A DNA stretch of 64,000 bases from Hypholoma sublateritium FD-334 SS-4 (lineage: Eukaryota; Basidiomycota; Agaricomycetes; Agaricales; Strophariaceae), in contig KN817558.1 in assembly GCA_000827495.1 (NCBI GenBank), positions 219,754 through 283,753 on the forward strand. Reading direction: 5' to 3'. Below are positions 46,448 to 60,197 of the stretch, piece by piece. Both the position numbers and the translations under genes were made by a program. Numbering within the stretch: position 1 is the first letter of the stretch; each line of letters opens with the position of its first letter. Under the pieces are notes generated by a model that did no database searches, had not been told where the DNA came from, and worked only from the letters and a program-made list of their open reading frames with translations.

Positions 46448-46635
46448 GGGGAAGTGGGCTTGGGAAGGCGGTTGGGGCGTCTTATAAACTTGGAGCGCGC
46501 TGAGTATTTTGGGGGTGGGATGTGCGCACGCGGGGGTCATATGGTGCGATTGGGCTGTGCTGTGAGAAGCGCGGTGAGAGCGTGGGGAATATATGTATAG
46601 ATTGCAGCATTTGTATTCGCTACACATCCAGACGT

Positions 46636-47353
46636 CTAAGCAAGCGGCCGCAGCTCCTTGTGCAGCGCGAAGCGCCGCGCCTCGAACGCGTCGGCGGCGC
46701 CGAGGATCTTGCTCGTCCACGGCGTCGCGCCCGCCGCCGCGATCTGCTCGTGGTAGTCGTCCCGGTCCGTGTCGTACAGCGCGAGGTAGTTGTGCACCGC
46801 CTCGCTCGGCGCGGGCCCCGCGAGCTGCGCGCGGTCGACGAGCTTGAAGCGCCGCACGCGCACGAAGCCGGGCACCGCGGCCAGCTGCGGGATGTGTTCC
46901 TGGTCGTACCATTTATTGAACTCGGCGTCGAGCGCGGGCTGCACGCGGAAGGTCACCACCAGCGCGAAAGCGGTCGGGAAGGTCGTGGCGGCTGGGGAGG
47001 CGACGGCGCTGAGGAGGCGTACACCCGCCGGCCGAGGCTCTGCGCGCGGGCGAGGATGTCCTTGTCGTGCGGCGTGGCGCCGAGCGCCTTGTACGGCGCG
47101 CTCAGGAGGACGGCGGTGCTGCTGAGGTCGTACGTCGCGAACCAGGTGGGCGCGGCGCCGTCTGTGGCCTTGTACCGCGCGAGGTTGTTGATTCCGGGGA
47201 CGGTCAGGCGCGCGGGGCCGTGCTCGTTGTCGGACCAGTCTGTGCGGGGTTAGATGGGCGTCGGGGGAGGGGGGAGGACGTGCCGTTGAACTCGTCCTCG
47301 GAGAGGTTGGGGCCTAGTTCGCCGTAGATGAAGAGGAGGCCGGTATCTGCCAT
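46636..47353 (-). pseudogene. DABB/EthD-like protein, copy B, frameshifted
   Basis: Close paralogue of copy A. Exon 1 (47284-47353) and exon 2 (46636-47239) are present, with a GC-AG intron (gcacgt). The frame is open through [16 protein letters not shown] and up to LGRRVYA. Near 47016-47018 one base is missing relative to copies A and C (GAGGAGGCGTACAC instead of GAGGAGGTCGTACAC), so the first frame ends soon after. The second half (VTFRVQPALDAEFNKWYDQE to ELRPLA) is intact in the next frame. Either a recent null allele or a one-base assembly error. Confidence 0.7.
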
Positions 47354-47532
47354 TGGGAATGCGGGTTGGGAGGAATGGGGAACGCTTTATTTATAGTTAG
47401 AGTTTTGTGTGCTGACGACGCATGCATATGGTGCGATTAGGCGTGCTGGGAGAAGCGCAGGAATTTGCGGTGCGAGCGCAGGTGGAGGAAAGGATGAATA
47501 ATTGCATTTCACTTGTTACAAATCTGGGCTTT

Positions 47533-49871
<2,339 letters not shown>

Positions 49872-52540
49872 CATAGTTTGACATATGTTTTCTGCAAGTG
49901 GCATGTAATGCTTTATATATAATGTTGCATAATGAGTTCTCTTCTAAATTATTGTAACTTGAATTTGACCTATGCTTTGCATGGGGTATGAAGGTTGAAT
50001 TGCTCTGAAGATATGTACAGATCATTGAAAAACAGTTGTGCACAAGTTGTGCAAGTCTTTGAGCACCGAAAAATAGAACAATTTTCACTTAATGTTTGGT
50101 TTTGCTTACTAACTATCAAGGTAACATTCCCGACTCTGTCCAAAGGGCAGGAGGGTTGTGACAACTGCAATGATGACTTGCTACTGTCTAAACAGTTGAG
50201 GACATCCCGTCCACAGGCATGACCTGTGACCTGCAACCTGCAACCTTGGCCAAATTCACGGCCCGCTCAAAGGATCAATTGATCACATGGACCGCACATT
50301 AGATAACTTTGAATAGGATTAATTATTAAAGAGTACTGTAGGGCCTCCGCACCGCACACAACGAGGCCGGTTGTTGTCTGACTCTACACAGTCGAGGTCG
50401 ACAGGTTACTCAGTGAACCATGCCATGAGAGATAGACACAAGTACCTATCACTTGATACGATAAACCACAAGCAAATGCCAGCACAACTATCTTTATGGT
50501 GCCTGATGTATTTATGATATGAAATGCCTGTGGCAACTTTTTTGTCTGCAATATTTCATAACTATTTCATAACTAGCTAGCTGTTTCAATATCATATCTT
50601 TATGGCAACAGCCTAGCCTGGCGATATTTCATTGCTATATTATAACTTTTAGGCAATATCATAATTCCTGCAATACTATATCAGGCAATTGATGGAGCTT
50701 ATATAATGGTACTGATGGTTTCTATTTGCCTTTTCCTTCATCAGACACAGCCACTCTCATCAGATTGTGGCCTCAAATTGAAACAAATACAAATATACAG
50801 CCCACCTGCCCCATAAAGCAGTGCATAAGGTGGCAAGAAACAGCTAGGTGTAATTTGCATGGGTAAATTAGCCAACCAGTTGTCAACCTAGGATTTGGAG
50901 GTGTGAAATAAGGCAAATTACAGCCCCTTGCATATTTATGTGAAAATACTAGAAAATGAAAATGTGTCATGTGACTACTTTCCCATGGCCAAATAATGAG
51001 CACAGCCACAGGCGATCAGATTTTATATGGTCCCAATTAGGCTCATGACCAACTGCACTGTTTCACACTCCGACAGAGGCTACGCAGTAGCGGCTGGGCC
51101 AAACGAACACATTTTAGTAGGGTCACACTTGTCACAAAAGACTAATAGCAAAATTCCCACTTCTTTGCTTGCCACATCCACCCTGTGCGTGCCGCAGGAC
51201 CACATCCATATCCATCCACCCCCTTCTTGGCCACTCCCTTACCTCTTAAAACTTGACCGAGGCACATAATTTGCTTTCATATGCTGATATTCTCTTGAAT
51301 CTCTGTTTGGTCTTAGTGCACTGGGCAGTGGGATCTCGGCTTATCTGATTCTTCCTGAATCCTTGCATCTGGTTCCTGTTGTTGTCTCTGGCCTGCAGGC
51401 TGTTATATGCAACACGCCCATTCCATTCTAATGCCTCGGAGACAAGTTTAACCAGCAGAGACAAGTTTAACCAGCATTGTGTCGACTGCAGTACATGGCC
51501 CCCGACGCAACAGCAATGCCACCATCATGACTGAAGCTGTCATGTTCAATGGCCACACATTGCATTTGGCCGATGGGCAGTTGTTGGGAGGGGGTGCAAT
51601 TAGACGCAGCGCAGTGAATGACTGCAATAAGCAGGTGAGTTTCATTGATCTTGTTGGACTCCTGGTGCACATTAAATGCCTAGTTAACATTGCAGGAAGT
51701 TTTCTAGGGCATCTTTGAGGCTGAAGACACCCAACCCTCCAAGAAGGAAACAAGTGATCTCACTTCTTCCCTGTTCTCCCTGCCAACCTCTCTAATGCAA
51801 GCCCGGGCTTGCCACTCACAAGGTCTACATGCTGACCAAGTGCATTTGGCATGTTTCACATCTGACAATTTGCCTCTTACTTCCTGCAGACAAGTGGTGC
51901 TTTGGGTATTCATGGATCAATGTGTGCGCAGATGTATGAGGTGGTCATGTCCCTGATTTCAGCCCCATTTCTGTATTCAATAAGCCTGTGTATTCAAAAC
52001 CTGCTGTCCCCATCCCTACTACTCCTACCCCTTTACCCAGAAACCCCAATTCTGACAGTTCCAGTCATCCAAATTAAATTCTTTTGTATATATCATTTAT
52101 TACAATCATAAAGTACATGGGTGTGCAAAAGAAACCAGTCAAAAAAATTGTTTTGTTGTGGAGTTAGAGATACATCAGGAAAACCTACTTTTTCTCTGGG
52201 TGTCTCTAAAATATACCTAGAGATACCAGGGGATACCAGGGGATAAAGAGTTGCAAAGATACCAAGAGCAAGGTCTACCTAAGTGAGACTTCCTAAATGT
52301 CTCTGGGTTGCTTTGAGAGTGAATCAAGTTCTACATAGGTTGGTCTTAGATATATCTAGATTGAACTCAGATATGCCTTCACTACCTTTGAGAGTCCTCT
52401 TGATTGCTCTAGATTGCTTATAGAGTCACAAATATGTCTCTTAGAGGCTGACAGTACTGGTAGATTGGTAAAATAAAATATATTATTTGTAAATTAATAC
52501 AGGTAAATACTAAGTATNAACTGCTACATAGTATTACAAT
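49872..52540. other. AT-rich, gene-free region
   Basis: 2.7 kb clearly lower in GC than the genes on its left. No domain is recognisable in any frame. There are local duplications: AGACAAGTTTAACCAGC twice at about 51444-51478, and GGGGATACC twice near 52225. One N at 52518. It probably consists of old mobile-element or other repeat DNA. Confidence 0.5.
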
Positions 52541-53870
52541 GTAGCTGAGATGGGAACGAGACGAAGGAATGTAGCGGTAGTAGAACGAGGGCGCGGGAGC
52601 GGGCACTGCATAGACGCCACCATGCGAGGCCGCCGTCGACTGCACCGGGCACCTCGAGCACACAGTAACGGCGGCAGCATTACGCTGGGGCCCTGCGGCG
52701 GTCTCGAAGACTCAGCCATGGCAGCGGTGCCGCATTGTCGTTGAACGTTGAGGGGTGGTGCACCCTGCAGGGTGCTCGGATACGTCAGCGGCAGTAACAA
52801 GTGCTGAAATGCGGAAGTACTTACCCGCGAGCAGATCATTTCGCGCCTGTAGATGTTGAACACTGTCAGCGGTTTCCGCGCACCGGCAGGCTGGGGCGAC
52901 ATTACGATGGATATCTGCGGCGGGTGGGCTGGGTCGATGGCTTCATGTCGTTGGGCTCGCACTCCGCGCACTCAAGCGCGAAGAGCACAGGCTGCGTTGT
53001 GGCGGGGGCATCAGTGGCGAGCGAGCGGCCCAGCAACTTTGGATGGCGCCACTGCGACGGCGATGACGGCGATACGGCTGGCCTTGTCCCCGCGACGAGC
53101 AGGGAAAAGGTGGTGGCTGAGGGAGGCTGTGGGCGAGGGCCGCGCCGTGACGCAGAGCGTCGGTATCGCGGGATCCGTCAGCGGCGGCCTTGGGAGCGGA
53201 GATGCAGCAGCGGTGCCCGCCGCTGTTGAGCGGGGTGATGCACCGGGCGTCGAGACGCGGGCGGTCCTCAGTCGCTAGGCATTTGAACTGCTTGAGGGCC
53301 ACGCCTCTGCCTACCGCGCCGTGAGTGTCATCCACATACGATCCTATGAGAGCTCACATACCTCACAGCGGCGCTTGCTCGACGTCCCACATCGCATCCG
53401 GTGAGTCGATCTGACGTGCTCGCAACGCACTGCGGCTGACGCGACACACGCACAGTCGCGCCGTTGCGCCGTTGCGCCCTCGACGATATCTGCGTGGTGA
53501 GTGACCTCGTCTCTAGCTGTGCGCGCCGTGGGCTAATCCGCGCATCACAGAGTCCAGCAGTACGTCCGTGGATACGCTGTGATGACGCGACAGTCCGGGC
53601 AGTATCAGATCGGCGGCGGGCGCTTACCGCATCGCGCCGACGCACTCCGCCACGCACACCTACGCCGCGGCCTGCGATACATCTCTGGACTCCCCTCGAG
53701 TCTCTGGCGCCGTGTCTGCACGTTTCCGGACGTGCATGCGCCGAAATAAGCGCCCGTCGGAGAGCGGCGCGTCAGCATGCCGCCGATGCGGCATTCTAGA
53801 GCGCCCCTGACCTTTGTCGACGGGTTCGCGCCAGCGATACCGGCGAATCTGACCAACCATGGCTGCTGTT
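52541..53870. other. GC-rich region with imperfect internal repetition
   Basis: No recognisable gene. A word set GCAGCGGTGCC, GTTGA, GGGGTG and TGCACC occurs at about 52712-52762 and again at about 53207-53252, suggesting a roughly 490-bp decayed tandem repeat. Confidence 0.35.
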
Positions 53871-53891
53871 TCCATATATCAACCCAGACAA

Positions 53892-53953
53892 TTGCCCAAG
53901 TGAAGTGACATATCCATGGCGGAAACTGCCCAAGGGCTTGGGCAGTTACCCAG
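53892..53953. repeat. Direct repeat with hairpin, left copy
   Basis: TTGCCCAAG, a 23-base spacer, then AACTGCCCAAG-GG-CTTGGGCAGTT, a perfect 11-bp hairpin (53924-53947). The same layout with the same spacer length recurs at 63589-63644. Confidence 0.75.
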
Positions 53954-54207
53954 GGCCCAATTTTAGACATTTATAAATGTATATAAATGATTGTACACGT
54001 CTCATTCTGGGCAGTTCCCGACTGACATACATGGCAGTATTATTAACTGGTAATTTCATGCCCAATTGACACGGCATGTGGATTTGCCACAATGCCGCTT
54101 AGTCACGCAATTCACTTCTTAAAAAACATTATTAAAATTAATCATTAAATTAAAATACAATTGGCACTGCGACACATGAAAAATTGCCTAAATTCACTGG
54201 CAGTTCC

Positions 54208-57200
54208 CTACCCATCTCTCTCTGCGCCTTCGAGCTGTTCGTCTTCACTGTCGTCATCGTCCAAGTCAGCGCCGTCAATTCTGGAGGAAGTGGATGCGTC
54301 GTCGGCATCTGAAAGCACATGCTTCACACTAGCAAGAGGCGTCTTCCATAGGGACCGGCAGACGGATGCAAGGTTTCGCTGAACAGCTGCTTGCTCCACA
54401 GCATACGCCTTGATCCCTTCCTTGAGATCTGCGCCAACGTCGCGTTGGCCCTCTTGTTTTGAATCCCACTGGCGGGCCCTCCATTNGTAAAAGGCGAGAA
54501 CTCGGCGCATCTCCTCAAGGAGAAGATCTACCTCCTCTGTGCATCGCCGCAATCGAGCCCTGCTTCNTGCCCATTCCNCTCGGAGTATGTCACTGTCGCC
54601 GTCGTCTTCATCAAGCGAGACTGGAGCCGTCCGCCAAATCCACGACAGCTCCTTCCGAGTTTCGCCGGTGCCCCGTTTTCGCTTTTTCGNAGGTCGCCCA
54701 GCTGCAAGGGCTTCAGCAGCTTNGTTGAAGTCAGGGTCTGACTCCTCTTCTTCATCAAATATTTCCCCTGCTTGGGTACCCGGCGGGGCATGGCCGTCCT
54801 CCCAGATGCCANGACGAGANGGCTGCTTCCTTGCTTTCCCACTCGCATATCCACGAACGTCTTCGTTTCGAAGCTGGCGGTAGACGTTTTCCCAGCCACC
54901 TGGCCCTTCCAGATCCATCTTCGCCTGCCTTGCTGTGCGATACTTCTGCACAAAGCNAATTGCTCGCTTGTGAACTCGATCAATTATTGACCGAGAGCNC
55001 GTACCCTCGCGTTGGCCACGAACNTTTTTATTCTTGAAATATATCATCNGAGTCTTGACCCGAAGAGTTCTGCNAAGGCCCTCGAGGCTACTTGCNCACT
55101 GCGCCGTTCGAAAACGGAGCTCCATTTTGGGTAGGCCTCCCACGCAAGCGGATAGTCGCTGACTTGCAGACAACTTAGAGGGCAGCCATAGTTCGATGTC
55201 CTCGGGGTTGGGATTGGAACGCCACACGGCAGTGGGGTTGAGTCCGTGGTCGGTTTGGACTTGGAGGACCCCTGGCATATACACGAGGCGCACCGCTTCC
55301 CAATTTTGGATCCTCTCGGTCAGGATTTTGCGTTGGTCCTGGAGGGCACTTGTTCGCAGGGATTTTGGCANGTGTTCTTGTTCAGCAGCAAAAGCCCTAA
55401 GAAGCCGCCTGCTGCTGAGTTAGAACTGGCTTCAGCAGATTTCTGCTGGACACTCACTGCGATTCCTCCAATTCAAGACCCATGGCCAGAAATGCTGACG
55501 NGGAGGTGCTGTGCAAAGGCGCCCTCCCAGATGCTTTCCGTGCCTCCTCCTCCTCTTTTGCAAGTTGCTGCTCCATGTCTTCGTCTGAAACAGCTGAAAC
55601 AAAGGGCCAGAGTTAGAGATTTGAAAGATAGGAGTGTGAAGTGGCATGTAACTTACAGCTATCTACAACATTAAAGGGATTAGGNGCCTCTTTGGGAAAG
55701 CCATCAACNTCCCATGCAGTGCACATGAGTTCCCAGACCTCAACGAGCTCCAAGGGAAGGGATACAGAGAAGCCCCGGTGTGCCTCTAGCTGCCTGTTTC
55801 GCTCAGACACGGCACCATGGTACCGTNGAATTAAGGACTTTCCTAAATAAGGAAAAACCCGCCGTCAGTCAACTGTGCTAGCAACGTGAGCAAGTTGCTT
55901 TAGAACTACCCATTGACGCATACTTCAGCCAATTCCAATGGCCAAAGCTATNGTTGAGGANGTCTTCTCGCGTCCCGGGCCCAGTGGTTCTTGTTGATCC
56001 TGCAAGTTGATTGTGCGAGCTCCACAGCCGTTCGGGACACTCTCCGTCAGAAAGGCCGACCCCCTCCGCTAAGTTGAATGAATACTGCTCGTGGTCCTTG
56101 TCAAGATGCGCCGGCTCGTGGAATTTCGGAATCAATGGGCGTAGGTTGAGGCCGACGCGTGGATGGAGCTCTTGCGGCCAGCTCAGCATGCNGCGGAATA
56201 TATTGACAAACCACTGGCATGCGATGTCGTAGCTAATGGCGACAAGCAGCAGGGCCGTGGATTTGATTGCGGATGCAAATATAAAGTCCATATTTGCATA
56301 TCTGTGTAGAAGGTCAGATAAGTTTGAGGAGTTCTGATCAGTTGGATCGGCGACNGCGAACACTCACCTCTCGCCCTTTTGCAGGCTGCCTACGGAATTC
56401 NGCAACACCATTTCACTTCGNCCACATACCGCCGCGCCCACACCNGTATAACNAAGCCCACNCGTGTTCTGCGTNGTAGCCTTCGCCAGCGCCTGGAACC
56501 CAACGCAGGTGCTGATCTAGCGGGAACGGANCAGAACGTCAGAACAAGGACTTGAGCGGGCAGGGAGGAGTCNGCGCCTACATCTTCGGCGTCCGCCTGG
56601 CTCAACACAAACGACTCGTAGGGCAGACGTGGCACCATATACGCTGTGCTGTCCCAGAGTCCAGGATCCACCGAGAAGTTTGAATTTAGATGATTTTTGA
56701 GCCGGAAGTTTGCNTCCATGCAAATGAGGGCTGAATAAAGAAACCTAGATGAGATCAACACTAGCTAATTGGCCAAATTGTTCTGCGCGACTCACTGCCT
56801 CTCTTGAGATTCATCTGCCCAGCCTGCTGGCAGATTGACGCCNGGATGGGGGCAGGACGGACAGGCAAGCGCAAGCTGCCCATTAGAGGTACCAGAGATT
56901 CCAGACGCATCGTGGCCGCGACCACCCCTTTTGAGGGCCTTCAGATTGCNCCATTGATTAAGGCAGNGCATGGTCGGTTTGTAGCGGGATCNAGGCATTT
57001 GCACGCCAGTGTTGTTGGTCAGCCGCTCGATCNATCGGTACATGTCGTATGCNGAGACTTTTCCGACGAGGGCGAGGAGGTGAAGGAGTTTGAGTAATGG
57101 GAACGTAACGCACGTCCGAATCTGCTGATGTGTTGCAGGGTAAAGCCCCCGCCGAAGGAGTTGTACATCTCTGGCCACTTCGCGGTTGCAGGCGCAGTAG

Positions 57201-58024
57201 CCAATCGAAACTTNGTGGACGCCCGTCNTGTGGATTATTNGCAGCCTTCCGTCGCAGGGAGCAGGGGTTGGACATCGTAGTCCNGCATGGTTGAGATGCA
57301 GGACCAATCCAACATCCTTGAGCGTAGTCCTGACAAAGCAGGACCCGTCCCAACGCTGCCAAGTCCGAGGTCAGAACGGTTCACATACTTAAAAATATGA
57401 ACAAAACTCACCTCAACAGTATGAAANGGATTGAGCTTGTGCCNTCGGATAAAGCACNTTCTGCACGTAAGGTCGGGCAAAAAGCAATCACGACACCTAA
57501 ATTCCGGCACGAAGGATTCGTTGGAACCCCTCGAAATGCAATCAGGGCAATACTGGTCTTGCGTGAAGTCCCCCNGGCCCTCNCACCTCAGCAGCTCGTC
57601 GAGATACAACTCTCGAGAGTGTGCTTTCCAAAAAACACGCGGTCTTGCCTACGAATAAATGCTTTCAGCTAACATAAAACTCCCAGCTACGGAATTTGCT
57701 CACCGAGGCCTCCTTTCGTGGCTTCTTCTGCTTAGGAGCAGCAGTAATGCTATCCATGACGTCCCCAATATTGGCGTCTAAAGCTTCGTCGAACCATCCG
57801 TCGTCCGGGTCCAGGGAGTACTCGTAGTTGTCTTCGGGAGCCCAACTCGTACCAACGGTCCAGGCCGAGCGCACGTAAGTCCTCACTGAATCTTTAGGAC
57901 GTCCGTTGAGGCCCGCATATGAACCAGACCGAACGTTGACGCTCTCATAGTCGTCCTCGAGCGGAATTCTGTCGTGATACGTGCCACCGTTGTTTCGTTT
58001 GGCGCGTTTGGTGTTGGANCTCAT
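54208..58024 (-). CDS. KDZ transposase with CxC2-like cysteine cluster
   Basis: Multi-exon transposase gene of the Kyakuja-Dileera-Zisupton class. Exon coordinates are approximate because of Ns: about 57690-58024, 57235-57655, 56792-57240, 56390-56760, 55880-56363, 55430-55810 and 54208-55293. The N-terminus is basic (SNTKRAKRNNGG). Next is a cysteine cluster (QYCPDC, FRCRDCFLPDLTCRXCF), the CxC2-type zinc region linked to KDZ transposases. The catalytic core reads SYDIACQWFVNIF, IPKFHEPAHL, AEGVGLSDGECPERLW then GTRE and GHWNWLKYASMG. The C-terminal part has IELWLPSKL, then CVGGLPKMELRFRTAQ. Apart from codons containing N, exons are open, so it may be active. Confidence 0.88.
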
Positions 58025-58473
58025 TACAGTACACGGTGATGAATTGCATAAAGGAGGCCAAAATTAGAATTGAAGCAGAGTGCTTGCAAACNTTGTTCAG
58101 TAGCGTACGGTCACGTGGTTATATCTCGCNCTGCCCACAATTGAATCAACAAAGAAATTGATGCTTACTCCCAACATCTTGCANGCCTCTCCCACTGCCN
58201 CACCATCCGCCNTCGTCTCGAACTGCCGTAAGTTCNTTCCTCCNCCTCTNGCTCTAAGGTGCGGCCGGNGTACCCCTCGNACATTTGGGGCACCGGACAT
58301 CTAAGGCTGCGTGTGCCGGCCGCACCTTCTAGATCAAAATAATGTAACTGACCGCTCTGTTTTTGTGCAGTCGCGTACCTCCATCTACTCTGCCCAGGCA
58401 AACTGGTACGTATTCACAACCTTCACGTCCTGTCGTTCTGACTGCAGCTTCAACTTAACAACCAGACCCCCCC
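58025..58473. promoter_or_regulatory. Divergent promoter region of the transposon
   Basis: 449 bases between the transposase start (minus) and the TET/JBP start (plus), with eleven or so Ns in the first 280 bases and none in the part next to the TET/JBP gene. No individual element is clear. Confidence 0.5.
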
Positions 58474-60197
58474 ATGTTCCCCACGGAATCGATATCAATC
58501 GACTGCTCCTACTCCTTCGAAGAAGCTGTAAGGGAAAGTATCACCGTTGAGAACGCGTCCGGCCACCTGGACCTAGGGCCCGTAGATACTTTGGATCCTG
58601 AGGCCCTGCAGCGCGCATACGACGCGTTCTACGGCACGTCGCCTCTAAATTCTCCGTCGCCGTCGCCCTCTCCGTCCCGCCCCATTTCCCCAGATGCGGA
58701 GGCCCGAGACCATCTCTGTAGCAAAGTTAGCGACGCGCCTCCTCTCTGCACACCCCCACACTCACCCTCACACCCTCCTCCCTCGTCACGCCCCGCCACG
58801 CCCCTCTCGTCACGCCCCGCCACCCCCTCCTCATCATGCCCTGCCACCCGCCCCTCATCACGCCCCGCCACGCCCGTCGCCGTAGCGCAACTACTGCCTC
58901 CCCAAAAGCAGCCACCACCCCCCCACGGCGCGCCAATCAACAGCAAGAACCGTCGAAATCGGAAGAGGGGCGGTGAAAAGCGGCGTCTCAAACGTAAAGC
59001 CGACCACGACAGCCGCGATGCGAACGCGACGCCGCATCCGAGGAGCGTGAAGCGTCTCAGACGGGCCCTCAGTATGCAGACCGGATACGATATGGGGAGC
59101 ATCCCGTCTGCGTCTACTGGGTTCGTCGCACGTCGAGACGCCGACGTCGGAGCAGTCGCCGATATAAAAGCGCTTCTCCAAGACCCCTCCTTTACGCTCA
59201 TCAAGCACGAAGAAGGGTGCGTAGCTGTAGCTGTCGGACTTGAGCCTGCACTGACTTTGAGCTGCACCCCTAAATAGAAAGCCGAGGGCCTTCGTCGACA
59301 AGGATGATCGCGTTGTCGCCGTTGCGGTTGGCCACCCCGCCGATCGGGACTGGGACAGTGTGCAGCGCTCTGGGCACAAGGCCCTCTTATCCGCAGCAAC
59401 ACGCCTCAACTTCCCAAAGAAGGCCCTGCGCCACCGCCGAGGCAACTTCCCCGCCCTCAACGCAGGCATCTCCCACGGCGGAGGCTCGACGGTTAGTAGC
59501 TCCCACATCCTCCATCCCGCTTGCTCATCAACAACTCCCCCAGGAGCCGGGCAACCTCTACCACCAGGACGGCAACGCGAAAGAATTGGATGCGCTCATC
59601 CGCCACCCCTCGTTCCGGCGAATGGCGGGATTTGCGTCGAGCACGTTCCATACGTGGGCGCCGAAGCTCCACGCCCACTACGCCGACACCCTCGATGCAC
59701 TTATCTACGAGCATCCCCATCTGCAGCGCAACTTCTCGAACAGCGTCTTCGCGGCGGTCGCCTTCAATTTTGGCCCACGGACATGCTCGAAAAAACATCG
59801 CGACCACGCCAACCTCCCGTATGGCTGGTGCGCCGTCACCGCCTTAGGGAACTACAACTACACTCGGGGGGGCCACCTCGTTCTGTGGGAACTCGGGCTC
59901 GTCCTCGAATTTCCCCCCGGCTGTACGATTCTCCTCCCCTCCGCCGCCATCGCACATTCGAACACGCCTGTCGCTGCTCACGAAAGCAGAACCTCCTTTG
60001 CTCAATTCACAGCGGGGGGCCTATTCCGTTGGATGGCCCACGGTTTTCAGACGGATGAAGAGTTCTTCAGGGGCAAAACTCCAGAGGAATTAGCCGCCGT
60101 CGCGGTTGAAAACGAAGCTAGGTGCAAGATGGGCCTTTCTTTGTTTTCTACCTTCAAAGAGATCGAGACAGAGCTTCGCCTCCGGGGTGCCAAGTAG
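58474..60197 (+). CDS. TET/JBP family 2-oxoglutarate dioxygenase
   Basis: Predicted Fe(II)- and 2-oxoglutarate-dependent oxidase of 5-methylcytosine (to hydroxymethyl- and further oxidised forms) or a related base. Three exons, 58474-59216, 59278-59491 and 59544-60197, give 536 aa. The first 220 residues are disordered: Ser/Pro/Thr-rich (SPSPSPSRP) and then basic (KNRRNRKRGGEKRRLKRK), a likely nuclear or DNA-contact segment. The dioxygenase domain fills the rest. Iron ligands appear as HRD (His404 and Asp406) and His457 in AIAHSN; Arg468 is placed to hold 2-oxoglutarate. YGWCAVTALGNYNYT, GGHLVLWELGLVLEFPPG and AGGLFRWMAHGF are typical of fungal members. All frames are intact and it has no N bases. 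The same-frame reading without splicing stops at 59277, which supports the 59217 donor. Confidence 0.93.
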
